This document shows positions 19,424 to 28,307 of a stretch of 64,000 nucleotides of DNA, one piece after another (positions within the stretch are counted from its first letter, which is position 1; the number at the start of each line of letters is the position of its first letter). The notes under the pieces were generated by a model. The model searched no databases. It saw only the letters and a program-made list of their open reading frames with translations, and had not been told where the DNA came from. This stretch comes from Streptomyces peucetius (lineage in GTDB: Bacteria; Actinomycetota; Actinomycetes; Streptomycetales; Streptomycetaceae). The stretch spans positions 5,580,001 to 5,644,000 of the forward strand of contig NZ_CP107567.1 in the NCBI RefSeq assembly GCF_025854275.1. The letters are read 5' to 3'. The position numbers and the translations under genes are program-made.

Positions 19424-22400
19424 ATGCGTGCTTCAGGTCCGCTGTCGTGGATGGGGCGTGGTCGCCTGTCCGTGCCGGCCTCGGTCGGACGACGTCGCAG
19501 GCTCGGCCGCACGGCCACTGTGGTCCTCCTGTCGTCCGTGTTGACGGCGACCAGCCTCGGTGCACAGGCCTGGGCGATCCCGGGCGACGGAATGAGCCGT
19601 GAGCAGACGCAGGTCGATCTGCCGGACATCCCGGAGAGCGAGCCCACAGAACAGGACGAGGCCGCCGAGACGAGTCTGACGACCGCCGACGAGGTCCCGG
19701 CCGAGCCATACGTGCCGCAGGCCGTGACGCCCTGGCAGGAGGACAGCGGCACGGTGGACCTGACCGGCCTGCAGCCGGGCTCCACGCTTCCGGTGGCCGA
19801 CCTCCCCGTGGAACTCGGTGTTCCCGAGGGCGCAGATCCCGCCACTCTCGCCGGCGAGTGGAAGGTGGACCTCGCCGCTCCGGAGGCATCCCAGACCGCG
19901 GGCGTCGCCGGTCTGATCATGCAGGTGACGCCGCCCGCGACCGTCGACCCGGCGGCAGAGGTCTCCCTCAGCGTCGTCACCACCGACTTCGCCGACCTGT
20001 ACGGGCCGCAGGCAGCCGACCGGTTCGGCCTGATGCTGCTGCCGGAATGTGTGATCACGTCACCCGACAGTGGCGACTGCTCCGCCGACGGCGGGACCGA
20101 AACCCTGTCCGGCGACTTTGACGACACCTTCGAGCCGGTGCAGAGCACCGTGGAGGTGACCCCGGCCGAGGACGCCTCCGCCACGGCCGAGGGTGCAGAG
20201 CAGGCACCGACGAGGAGCGTCGTCACCGGCACGGTGCCCGTCGGGCCACTGCTGGGCGGCGCGGCTCCGTCCACGGCCACCGGCGCCTCGGTGCGCACCG
20301 CCGCACTGCCGGCGGTCGACTCCGCGAGCCCCCGCGTCGTCGGGGCCCTGGACACGGGAGCTTCGGCGGGCGGTGACTTCACGGCCACGCCGCTGCTGTC
20401 GTCGGGTTCCTGGGCGGCAGGGTCCTCCTCCGGCGCGTTCACCTACTCGTACCAGGTGCAGACGCCGGAGGTCGCGGGTGGCCTGATGCCGAGGGTCGCC
20501 CTGTCCTACTCCTCGCAGTCCGTCGACGGCCGCACCTCCGCCACCAACAACCAGGCCTCGTGGATCGGTGACGGCTGGGACTACAACCCCGGCTTCATCT
20601 CGCGTACCTACGCCAACTGCCGCCAGGACGCGGTACCGAACGAGAGCGAGCAGGAGCCCAACAACCGTACCCACCGCACCGCCGATCTCTGCTACGGCTC
20701 CGAGAACGCCACGCTCTCGCTCGGCGGGATGACCACCGAACTCGTCTGGGACAAGGACAAGCAGAAGTGGTTCACCGCCAACGGCGACGGCTCCAAGATC
20801 GAGCTGAAGAAGAACACCGACCTGGACAACGGTGACGGCGACGGCGAGCACTGGGTCGTCACCACCCGTGACGGCACGCGCTACCACTTCGGTCTGCACC
20901 GTCTGCCCGGCTGGGACGACAACGGGGACAACAAGGACGATCCGACGACCGACTCCGTCCTCACCGTCCCGGTCTACGGCAACCACCCGGGCGAGCCCTG
21001 TTACAAGGCGGGCAACTGGGCCGGATCCCACTGCACCCAGGCCTGGCGCTGGGGGCTCGACTACGTCGAGGACATCCAGGGCAACGCCATGTCCCTGTGG
21101 TGGAAGCGCGACACCAACCACTACGCCCGGAACTTCAACTTCAAGGCCCCGGTGGAGTACCACCGCGACGGCTACCTGAGCCACATCGACTACGGGCAGC
21201 GCAGCGACAGCATCTTCTCCGCCCCCGCCCCGGCCCGCGTGAGCTTCTCCGTGGATGAGCGCTGCTACGCAGAGGGCTCGCTGGCCTGCATTGATACCAA
21301 CTTCACGGCCAAGGACCCCGGCAAGTACCGCATCTGGTACGACACCCCGGCCGACCTGCGCTGTGCCGCCCAGCAGAAGTGCTGGAACGCCGGTCCGTCG
21401 TTCTGGTCCCGCATGCGCCTCGACACGATCACCACCTCCGTCCAGCGGCAGCCGGGCACCACTGCCCGGCAGGAAGTGGACGAGTACAAGCTCACGCAGT
21501 CCTTCTCGGACCTCACGACCGGACCCAACACCGCCCTCTGGCTGGAGTCGATCACCCGTACCGGCTACGGGCGCAGCGGCGCGGCCGGCCCCAAGACCGA
21601 TCTGAACGGCGTCCGTTTCGAGGCGCAGGACATGCCCAACCGGGTCAAGCGGGACAACCGGCCGGAGTTCGCCCGCCAGCGGATCTCCCGGGTCATCAAC
21701 GAATACGGCGGCGAGACCGTCATCACGTACCGGACACCCACGGGTGAGTGCGCCACCGGCACCGGTCTGCCCGCGAAGGGCGACACCGCTGCGCTGAAGG
21801 CCAACGACCGCTTCTGCTACCCCGTGTACTGGCACCCCGACGCGGGGGCGGAGGACATCGACTGGTTCCACAAGTACGTCGTCAGCAGCGTCGAGGAACT
21901 TCCCAACATCAACGGCTCGTACGGGACCAGGACCGACTACTCGTACGAGAACCCGGCCTGGAAGCTCGCGGAGCAGGAGTTCACCAAGAAGGCCACGCGT
22001 ACCTACTCCCGGTTCGCGGGCGTCGAAAAGGTCACCGTGCTCACCGGCGCGAATGACGACGTGATCGGCAGCAAGCGTTCCAAGGCCGTCACGCGCTACT
22101 TCCGCGGCATGGGCGGCGACGTGCCCTTGCTCGACATCACCGGCCTCTCCCAGAACGAGATAGCGAAGGACGAGGAGCCGTTCGCCGGACGGATCGCCGA
22201 GGAACTCACCTACGCCGACGCCGCTGCCGACGAGAGCGACTGGCTGACGCGCAGCGTCACCCACCCCGAAGCCACCCTCCTGGCCGCGCGCGAACGCGGC
22301 ACCGGCCTGAGCCCGCTGCGCGCCTGGCGGGTCACGGAGCCTCGTCAGGTCTCGTACACCAAGTCCTCCGGCACCGGCGACGACGTGCGCAAGGAACGCG

Positions 22401-25400
22401 TCGTCGAGACCCGCACCACCCACGAGTCGACCTACGGTCTGCCCACCCAGATCGAATTCCTGGGCGACAAGGACAAGGCCGGCGACGAGTCCTGCACCCG
22501 CCTCGAGTACCAGCACGAGCCCAACCGCAACATCATCGGGCTGACCAGGCAGACCCGGACCAGCGCCTCCACCTGCGCCGACGCCACCTTCGACGACCTG
22601 GCCACGCTCAGCTCCGCCCTCCGCACCGCCTACGACGGCAAGGCATACGGCACGGCGCTCACCACGTCCTCCCGCGGTCTCGCCACCCAGACCTGGTCAC
22701 TGAAGGCTGACGGCTCAGGCTTCCAGAGCGACGGAACCACCGGCTTCGACGCGATCGGCCGCGTGGTCCGGCACACCGACCCGGACCAGAAGTCCTCCAC
22801 GATCACCTACGATCCGCCCACCGGTCAGGCGTTCAAGGTCATCGAGCGCAACTCCCTCCAGCACGAGCGGATTCAGGAACTCGACCCGGGACGAGGAGTC
22901 GCTCTCAAGACCACCGACACCAACGGTCACGTCAGCCACGCGGAGTTCGACCCCCTCGGCCGCCTCGTCAAGGCATGGTCACCGGGACGCACCCCTTCCG
23001 AGTCCGGGGTACCGGACTTCGAGGCCGTCTACACCATTCCCAAGTTCAATCCTGACGACGAGGACCGCGAGCCGCCGTACATCACCACCCGCGCACGCGG
23101 TCACGAGAACCGCATCGAGACCTCGGTCGCCATCTACGACGGCCTCGGGCGCGAACGTCAGACCCAGGAGCAGGCCACAGGCGGCGGCCGACTGGTCACC
23201 GACACCCTCTACAACAGCTCCGGCGAAGTGTGGAAGACGAGGAACGCCTACTACACCGAGGGCGCACCCGAGGGCGTGCTGTTCACGCCGCTGGCCGACA
23301 CGGCCGTACCCAACGCCACCCGCTACATGTACGACGGCCTGGGCCGCGTCGTGCGGGAACTGCCGATCCTGAACGGCGTGGCGAACGACGCACGTGCCAC
23401 CCGCTACGAGTACGGGGCAGACCACTCAACCGTCATCAACCCGTCGGGCGCCGCCTCCTACCGGATGTACTCCGACGCCCTCGGCCGCACCGCCCGCCTC
23501 GACACCTTCACCGACGCGGCCCGCACCGAGAAGACCTCGATGCGGTACACGTACGACGAGCGGGGCATGCTGCGGAGGGTCACCAACTCCGCCGCCCCGG
23601 ACAGCCCCTGGACCTGGACCTACGACCACCGGGGTCGCATGGTCACGGCCACCGACCCGGACACCGGCACCACCCGCACCACCTATGACCACCGGGACCG
23701 GCCGCAGACCGTCACCAACGCCCGCAACATCACCGTCTGGACGGGCTACGACGAGCTGTCCCGCCCCAAGGAGCAGCGACTCGACAGCTCCGGCGGCACT
23801 CTCCTCAGCGCCTACACCTACGACACGGCCCCCGGCGGCAAGGGCCTGCCGGCCTCCGTCGCCCGGTACACCGACGGCCAGCCGTACACCATGAAGGTCG
23901 GCGGCTACACCGACGACTACGCACCGCTGTCGACCACGCTGACGCTGCCGCAGACCCTCGCCGACACCTGGGGCCTCGACTCCTCCTACACGTACAGCTA
24001 CGGCTACAACGACAAGGGCCAACTGGAGTCGGCCACACTCCCGGCCGTCGGCGGGTTCGACGCCGAGAAGATCGTCACTCGCTTCAACAGCGAGGGCCTC
24101 CCGCTGTCCGTGTCCGGCAAGGACTGGTACGGCGCCGAGGTCGTCTACTCCCCGTACGGGCAGGTGCAGCGCTCAACGCTCGGCGCACAGCCCAACCGGG
24201 TCTGGACCCAGAACACCTACGACGAGGCCAGCGGCGCACTTCTCGACCAGCAGGTGTACCGCGAGCAGACCGGGGACAAGGCCGTCGTCGGCGGAAACCT
24301 CGTCTCGAAGCGCGCTTACGGCTACGACGACGCGGGCAACGTCACCTCGATCCGGGAGCACGCCCTCGGCATCGACGAGCGGCAGTGCTTCACCTACGAC
24401 CCGCTCGGCCAGCTCACCAAAGCCTGGACCTCCAAGAACCAGGAGGACTGCGCCCCCGGCCCGATCGGCACCGACGGGACCGTCAACGTCTCCGACGGCA
24501 AGGACGGCTCCGGCTACTGGCAGGAGTACGAGTACGACCTGCTCGGCAACCGTTCGAAGCTGACCGAGAAGAACCCGGCCGGCGTCACCGGCAAGAACGC
24601 CGAGACCACCTACACCTACGGCAAGGACGGCAACCAGCCCCGCACCCTCACCAAGGTCACGAAGAACTACGTCGCCCCGGGCGGCGCGCAGGTCACCGCC
24701 GAGGCGGAGCGGCTGTACGAGCTGACCGGCGAGACCAAGTCCGTCACCTCGCTGGACAACGGCGACAAGCAGGAGCTGTCCTGGACGTACGACGGCCAGG
24801 TCGAGCGGATCACCGGCCAGGGCGGGAACGGGAAGTCCCCGTACGTCGGCCTGGCGGACAAGTGCCTCGACCTGTGGCTCGGCCGCACCGACCCCGGCCA
24901 GCCGATCCTGCTCCACGGCTGCAACGCCTCCCCGGCGCAGAGCTGGACCTTCACCCCTGTGCCGGGCCAGGCCGACGCCGACCTCGGCACGCTGACCATC
25001 TACGACAACTGGTGCGTCCAGCCGACCGGAAGCACCGCGGGCTCGGCGCTGCAGCTGCAGAAGTGCGACGGCTCCGCAGCCCAGCGGTTGAAGCGCACCG
25101 CCGCCGGACAGCTGACGCACGTCGCCTCCGGCCTGTGCCTCGCGGTCAAGGACGGTGCCGGCGTCGACAAGACCCCGATCGTGCTGACGACCTGCTCAGC
25201 CTCCTCGACGGCCCAGCAGTGGGAGCCGCAGAACGAGACCCGTCACATCTACGGCCCCGACGGCTCCCGGCTGCTCACCATCCAGGGCCGGCAAGCCACG
25301 CTCAACCTCGGCGAGGCCCAGGTCACCGTCCAGAAGGGCGGCGCCCTGGTCAACACCCAGCGCTCCTACGGGGCTCCCGGCGGCTCGGTCATGCGCTACG

Positions 25401-27328
25401 GCAACGGCAACGGCGCCGAGTCGCTCGTCGCCCTCGCCGGCGACCACCAGGGCAGCCCGTACGCCGAGGTCGCCCTCAGCGGAGACATGACGGTCCGGAT
25501 CCGCAAGCAGGACCCGTTCGGCAACCAGCGCGGCACCGACACCGTCGGCGTCAACATGCAGACCCGGACCGGGTTCCTGGGCGCCGTCCGGGACGACGCC
25601 TCCGGCTACACCCCGCTCGGCGCCCGCCTCTACGACCCGGTCGTCGGCCGCTTCCTCTCCGCCGACCCGGTCCTCGACCTGGCCGACCCGGTCCAGGCCA
25701 ACGGCTACGCCTACGCCCACAACAACCCGGTCACGCTGTCGGATCCGACCGGTCTGGCGGTGGCCCTGAACGCCTCGGAGCGGGCAGCGGCACTCGCCGG
25801 CGCGGGCCTGAGCCCGGCGCAGGTCGCGCAGGCGCAGGCGACCATGGGCAAGTCGCTGACCTCGGTGATCCTTGCGGCGGCGTGGGGTGTGCTGTCGGAC
25901 TTCATCGGCCTCGGGGACGCGATGGCCTGCTTCGGCGGGGACATGTGGTCTTGCGGCAGCCTGATCCTCGGAGCGATCCCCTGGACCAAGCTGGGCAAGA
26001 TCCCGTCGGTGCTGAAGGCGATCGACCGGACGATCTCCGCGATCAAGGCGTTCCGAGCGGCGAAGAAGGCGGCCGAAGCCGTCCTGGCCGCGGCGCGGGC
26101 GGCGGAGAAGGCTGCGCTCGCAGCGAAGAAGGCGGCGATCGAGAAGGCCAAGAAGGCGGCGCAGGCCGCCAAGAAGAAGGCCGCAGACAAGAAACAAACG
26201 ACCAGTAACAAGGCCGTCAACAATACGAAGAAGACCGGTAACCCGGTCCAGAAGCAGGCCCAGGCCAAGTCCAACCCCAAGGGCTCCTCCGCATCCGCGA
26301 CCCACGGTGGCAAGGGCTCCGGCGGAGGAGGCAAGAGCGCGGACAAGCCCGGCGGTTCGTCCGGCGGCTCCTCCCGATCCTCGGGCGGCAGCAGCGGAAG
26401 CGGCGGCAGCGGCAAGACGGGCGAGGGCAGCGGCGGCTGTTCGACGAGGAACAGCTTCACCCCGGGCACCAAGGTGCTGATGGCCGACGGCACCACCAAG
26501 CCGATCGAGGACGTCAAGGCCGGCGACAAGGTCCTGGCCACGGACCCGAAGACGGGTGAGACCCGGGTCGAGACGGTCACCGCCGAGATCAAGGGTGAGG
26601 GCCTCAAGTACCTGGTCAAGGTCGTCATCGATGTCGACGGCTCATCCGGCACGAAGACGGCAGAGGTCACCGCGACCGACGGCCACCCCTTCTGGGTCCC
26701 CGAGCTCGGTGAGTGGATCGACGCCACCGACCTGCGCTCCGGCCAGTGGCTCCGCACCAGCGCCGGCACCCACGTCCAGATCACGGCCGTCACCCGCTGG
26801 ACCAGTCAGGGCGCCACGGTCCACAACCTGACCGTCTCCAACGTCCACACGTACTATGTGCTGGCGGGGGCTACGCCGGTTCTCGCCCATAACTGTGGGA
26901 CCGGTGACTCCGACAGCTTGTCGGATAGCGGTGGGGGCACATCCGGTGGTGCGACGCGCACGGACATGCCCTACCGCGGCGACGGCGAGACTGTTCTTCA
27001 CGGTCACGGATCCTGGCGTCCTGAGAACGGAACAGTGACAGTCCCTGAAGGCACCTTCGTTGCCTTCTACGGGGAGCACGGATTTACGATCTCCAGGCAA
27101 CAGGGGATGAGGATCTCTGGCCCTGGGGGCCCGCGGATGACACCGGTTGCAGTTGCCGGCCCAGGGGATGAGATCCCCAACTACACTCTGGCACCGCTGG
27201 GTCCGGGGTTCACATTCCGGAACGGATCAACTGTTGTTGAGGCAAGGACGCTGCTCAGTGACTTGCTTCAGCCGAACATGGGAACCTGCCATTGGGCAGC
27301 CTGTCGAGGGGGTAGAAACCCCAGATAG
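19424..27328 (+). CDS. RHS-repeat polymorphic toxin with ricin-B, Hint protease and Stv-like C-terminal tip
   Basis: 2634-residue secreted toxin. The ATG at 19424 is preceded by GGGAG about 10 nt upstream. Domains in order: a signal peptide (RRRRLGRTATVVLLSSVLTA, cleaved near LGAQAWA); a low-complexity acidic region; an SpvB/TcaC-like shell start near residue 345-385 (LMPRVALSYSSQSVDG, WIGDGWDYNPGFISRTYANC); many YD/RHS repeats (YDGLGRVVRELP, YTYDERGMLRRVTN, YDHRGRMVTATDPDTGTTR); a ricin-B lectin insert at about 1805-1937 (CLDLWLGRTD, ILLHGCN, WCVQPTGS, GLCLAVKDG); the RHS core at about 2046-2110 (LGARLYDPVVGRFLSADPVL, GYAYAHNNPVTLSDPTG); a hydrophobic pre-toxin segment (GDAMACFGGDMWSCGSLILG); Ala/Lys helices and a Gly/Ser linker; and an intact Hint domain from Cys 2339 to HN-C at 2489-2491 with DGHPFW. 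The last 144 residues are the toxin candidate: H2526-G-H, NYTLAPLGPGF, CHWAAC at 2622-2627. The tip resembles, from memory, the Stv putative-adhesin family; its activity is unknown. Confidence 0.9.
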   Translation: MRASGPLSWMGRGRLSVPASVGRRRRLGRTATVVLLSSVLTATSLGAQAWAIPGDGMSREQTQVDLPDIPESEPTEQDEAAETSLTTADEVPAEPYVPQAVTPWQEDSGTVDLTGLQPGSTLPVADLPVELGVPEGADPATLAGEWKVDLAAPEASQTAGVAGLIMQVTPPATVDPAAEVSLSVVTTDFADLYGPQAADRFGLMLLPECVITSPDSGDCSADGGTETLSGDFDDTFEPVQSTVEVTPAEDASATAEGAEQAPTRSVVTGTVPVGPLLGGAAPSTATGASVRTAALPAVDSASPRVVGALDTGASAGGDFTATPLLSSGSWAAGSSSGAFTYSYQVQTPEVAGGLMPRVALSYSSQSVDGRTSATNNQASWIGDGWDYNPGFISRTYANCRQDAVPNESEQEPNNRTHRTADLCYGSENATLSLGGMTTELVWDKDKQKWFTANGDGSKIELKKNTDLDNGDGDGEHWVVTTRDGTRYHFGLHRLPGWDDNGDNKDDPTTDSVLTVPVYGNHPGEPCYKAGNWAGSHCTQAWRWGLDYVEDIQGNAMSLWWKRDTNHYARNFNFKAPVEYHRDGYLSHIDYGQRSDSIFSAPAPARVSFSVDERCYAEGSLACIDTNFTAKDPGKYRIWYDTPADLRCAAQQKCWNAGPSFWSRMRLDTITTSVQRQPGTTARQEVDEYKLTQSFSDLTTGPNTALWLESITRTGYGRSGAAGPKTDLNGVRFEAQDMPNRVKRDNRPEFARQRISRVINEYGGETVITYRTPTGECATGTGLPAKGDTAALKANDRFCYPVYWHPDAGAEDIDWFHKYVVSSVEELPNINGSYGTRTDYSYENPAWKLAEQEFTKKATRTYSRFAGVEKVTVLTGANDDVIGSKRSKAVTRYFRGMGGDVPLLDITGLSQNEIAKDEEPFAGRIAEELTYADAAADESDWLTRSVTHPEATLLAARERGTGLSPLRAWRVTEPRQVSYTKSSGTGDDVRKERVVETRTTHESTYGLPTQIEFLGDKDKAGDESCTRLEYQHEPNRNIIGLTRQTRTSASTCADATFDDLATLSSALRTAYDGKAYGTALTTSSRGLATQTWSLKADGSGFQSDGTTGFDAIGRVVRHTDPDQKSSTITYDPPTGQAFKVIERNSLQHERIQELDPGRGVALKTTDTNGHVSHAEFDPLGRLVKAWSPGRTPSESGVPDFEAVYTIPKFNPDDEDREPPYITTRARGHENRIETSVAIYDGLGRERQTQEQATGGGRLVTDTLYNSSGEVWKTRNAYYTEGAPEGVLFTPLADTAVPNATRYMYDGLGRVVRELPILNGVANDARATRYEYGADHSTVINPSGAASYRMYSDALGRTARLDTFTDAARTEKTSMRYTYDERGMLRRVTNSAAPDSPWTWTYDHRGRMVTATDPDTGTTRTTYDHRDRPQTVTNARNITVWTGYDELSRPKEQRLDSSGGTLLSAYTYDTAPGGKGLPASVARYTDGQPYTMKVGGYTDDYAPLSTTLTLPQTLADTWGLDSSYTYSYGYNDKGQLESATLPAVGGFDAEKIVTRFNSEGLPLSVSGKDWYGAEVVYSPYGQVQRSTLGAQPNRVWTQNTYDEASGALLDQQVYREQTGDKAVVGGNLVSKRAYGYDDAGNVTSIREHALGIDERQCFTYDPLGQLTKAWTSKNQEDCAPGPIGTDGTVNVSDGKDGSGYWQEYEYDLLGNRSKLTEKNPAGVTGKNAETTYTYGKDGNQPRTLTKVTKNYVAPGGAQVTAEAERLYELTGETKSVTSLDNGDKQELSWTYDGQVERITGQGGNGKSPYVGLADKCLDLWLGRTDPGQPILLHGCNASPAQSWTFTPVPGQADADLGTLTIYDNWCVQPTGSTAGSALQLQKCDGSAAQRLKRTAAGQLTHVASGLCLAVKDGAGVDKTPIVLTTCSASSTAQQWEPQNETRHIYGPDGSRLLTIQGRQATLNLGEAQVTVQKGGALVNTQRSYGAPGGSVMRYGNGNGAESLVALAGDHQGSPYAEVALSGDMTVRIRKQDPFGNQRGTDTVGVNMQTRTGFLGAVRDDASGYTPLGARLYDPVVGRFLSADPVLDLADPVQANGYAYAHNNPVTLSDPTGLAVALNASERAAALAGAGLSPAQVAQAQATMGKSLTSVILAAAWGVLSDFIGLGDAMACFGGDMWSCGSLILGAIPWTKLGKIPSVLKAIDRTISAIKAFRAAKKAAEAVLAAARAAEKAALAAKKAAIEKAKKAAQAAKKKAADKKQTTSNKAVNNTKKTGNPVQKQAQAKSNPKGSSASATHGGKGSGGGGKSADKPGGSSGGSSRSSGGSSGSGGSGKTGEGSGGCSTRNSFTPGTKVLMADGTTKPIEDVKAGDKVLATDPKTGETRVETVTAEIKGEGLKYLVKVVIDVDGSSGTKTAEVTATDGHPFWVPELGEWIDATDLRSGQWLRTSAGTHVQITAVTRWTSQGATVHNLTVSNVHTYYVLAGATPVLAHNCGTGDSDSLSDSGGGTSGGATRTDMPYRGDGETVLHGHGSWRPENGTVTVPEGTFVAFYGEHGFTISRQQGMRISGPGGPRMTPVAVAGPGDEIPNYTLAPLGPGFTFRNGSTVVEARTLLSDLLQPNMGTCHWAACRGGRNPR

Positions 27329-27355
27329 TATGGGCCAGGGCTGAATTGTTCAGCG

Positions 27356-27400
27356 CTCCCACGGGAAGGCTTGATGCCTCTCCGTGGGAGTTCTATTTTT
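27356..27400 (+). terminator. Intrinsic terminator with T-tract between RHS toxin and immunity gene
   Basis: 9-bp stem CTCCCACGG (27356-27364) and CCGTGGGAG (27382-27390), extended inward through a G-T pair, one mismatch and a 4-bp AGGC/GCCT stem, with a TTGAT loop. It is followed directly by TTCTATTTTT. This is a textbook factor-independent terminator, uncommon in Streptomyces. It lies 28 bp after the toxin stop and ends 20 bp before the likely immunity start. Confidence 0.8.
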
Positions 27401-27409
27401 GGAAGTGGC

Positions 27410-28051
27410 ATGGAGTTTCTCGACCTCTCGCCCTACGAGTACAGGAAGTTCCCCCTCCCGATGCGCTCGGTCGGGTGGTTGGGGCGTCGATTTGGCGTGC
27501 AGGGCGGCGGTGCGCAGAATGTGACTGTCGCCGATATGCAAAGATTCAAGGGCGCCTCGCGGCGTTTGGGGAGCGTCACGCTGGGAACGCACGAATGCGA
27601 ATTCTGTCCCGCAGATCTCCCCTTTGAAGGCAACGGGGAGTATCGATACTATTGTAGGAGTGGAGAGGTTTATGCCGCTCCGAGCATGATTCTGCACTAT
27701 GTGGACGAGCATGGGTACTGTCCTCCCAGGGAGTTCCTGGAAAGTCTGCATAAGATTGATCAACTGGACTGGGATTGGCGTGCGGAGCGACTGATTGCGA
27801 TACTCCGGGACGATTCAGAGGATTTCGACTTTCGGTGCGAGGCGATTATCGATCTCGTGCACTGGAAGGACCCTCGGGTGTTGCGGGTGCTAACGGATTC
27901 GGTTAAGGATGAAGAACTGGTCGATATCGCGGGAGACGAAATCGGCCGGTCTCTGGGGATTCTTGTGGCATGTGGGTTCGCGGGTGATCTTCGTGTCGAA
28001 TCCTTGCCCGGCATAGTCAAACTTGGCTTTGAGCAAATCGTTCGGAAGTGA
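27410..28051 (+). CDS. Putative immunity protein to the RHS toxin
   Basis: 213-residue soluble protein with no signal peptide. It begins MEFLDLSPYEYRKFPLPM and continues SVGWLGRRFGVQGG, CEFCPADLPFEGNGEYRYYC, YAAPSMILHYVDEHGYCPPR, then a helical C-terminal part of HEAT-like character (RAERLIAILRDDSEDFDFRC, LVHWKDPRVLRVLTDSV). I recall the LSPYEY and MILHYVDEHGY elements from Streptomyces proteins next to RHS toxins, but no function is established. The position directly after the toxin tip and a clearly lower GC content than its neighbours (many ATT, GTT, GAT, AAG codons) support an immunity role. Start: ATG 27410 has GGAAG upstream and lies after the terminator hairpin. Earlier in-frame starts at 27371/27374 would fall inside the hairpin. 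It needs its own promoter, or terminator read-through. Confidence 0.7.
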   Translation: MEFLDLSPYEYRKFPLPMRSVGWLGRRFGVQGGGAQNVTVADMQRFKGASRRLGSVTLGTHECEFCPADLPFEGNGEYRYYCRSGEVYAAPSMILHYVDEHGYCPPREFLESLHKIDQLDWDWRAERLIAILRDDSEDFDFRCEAIIDLVHWKDPRVLRVLTDSVKDEELVDIAGDEIGRSLGILVACGFAGDLRVESLPGIVKLGFEQIVRK

Positions 28052-28307
28052 GTAGAATTCAACCCGGCCGATATTTTTTCTTGTGATGCACTCGGAGGCG
28101 ATCCCAGTGATTTGGTCTTCGCGCGGAATCGTTGTTAGTTCAGGTGCGGGGCGCTCGCCGTTTGTCGACCAATGGTGGTGGTAAATCCGACAGCCCAATG
28201 GATCGATTGACGAACCTTTGACCAAGGCCCCTTGCGGGAGTCTCAACGACTGCGGCTCGGTGTCTCATCCATGGATTGCGGACTGGTGCCATGGGCGCAG
28301 GCCGCTT

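Noticed and set aside
20060..22516. 818-codon antisense frame inside the RHS gene
   Set aside because: Val/Gly/Arg/Asp-rich shadow; the sense strand has clear YD repeats.
27371..27409. Upstream TTG/ATG starts for the immunity gene
   Set aside because: They fall inside the terminator hairpin. ATG 27410 has its own ribosome site and begins at the LSPYEY element.
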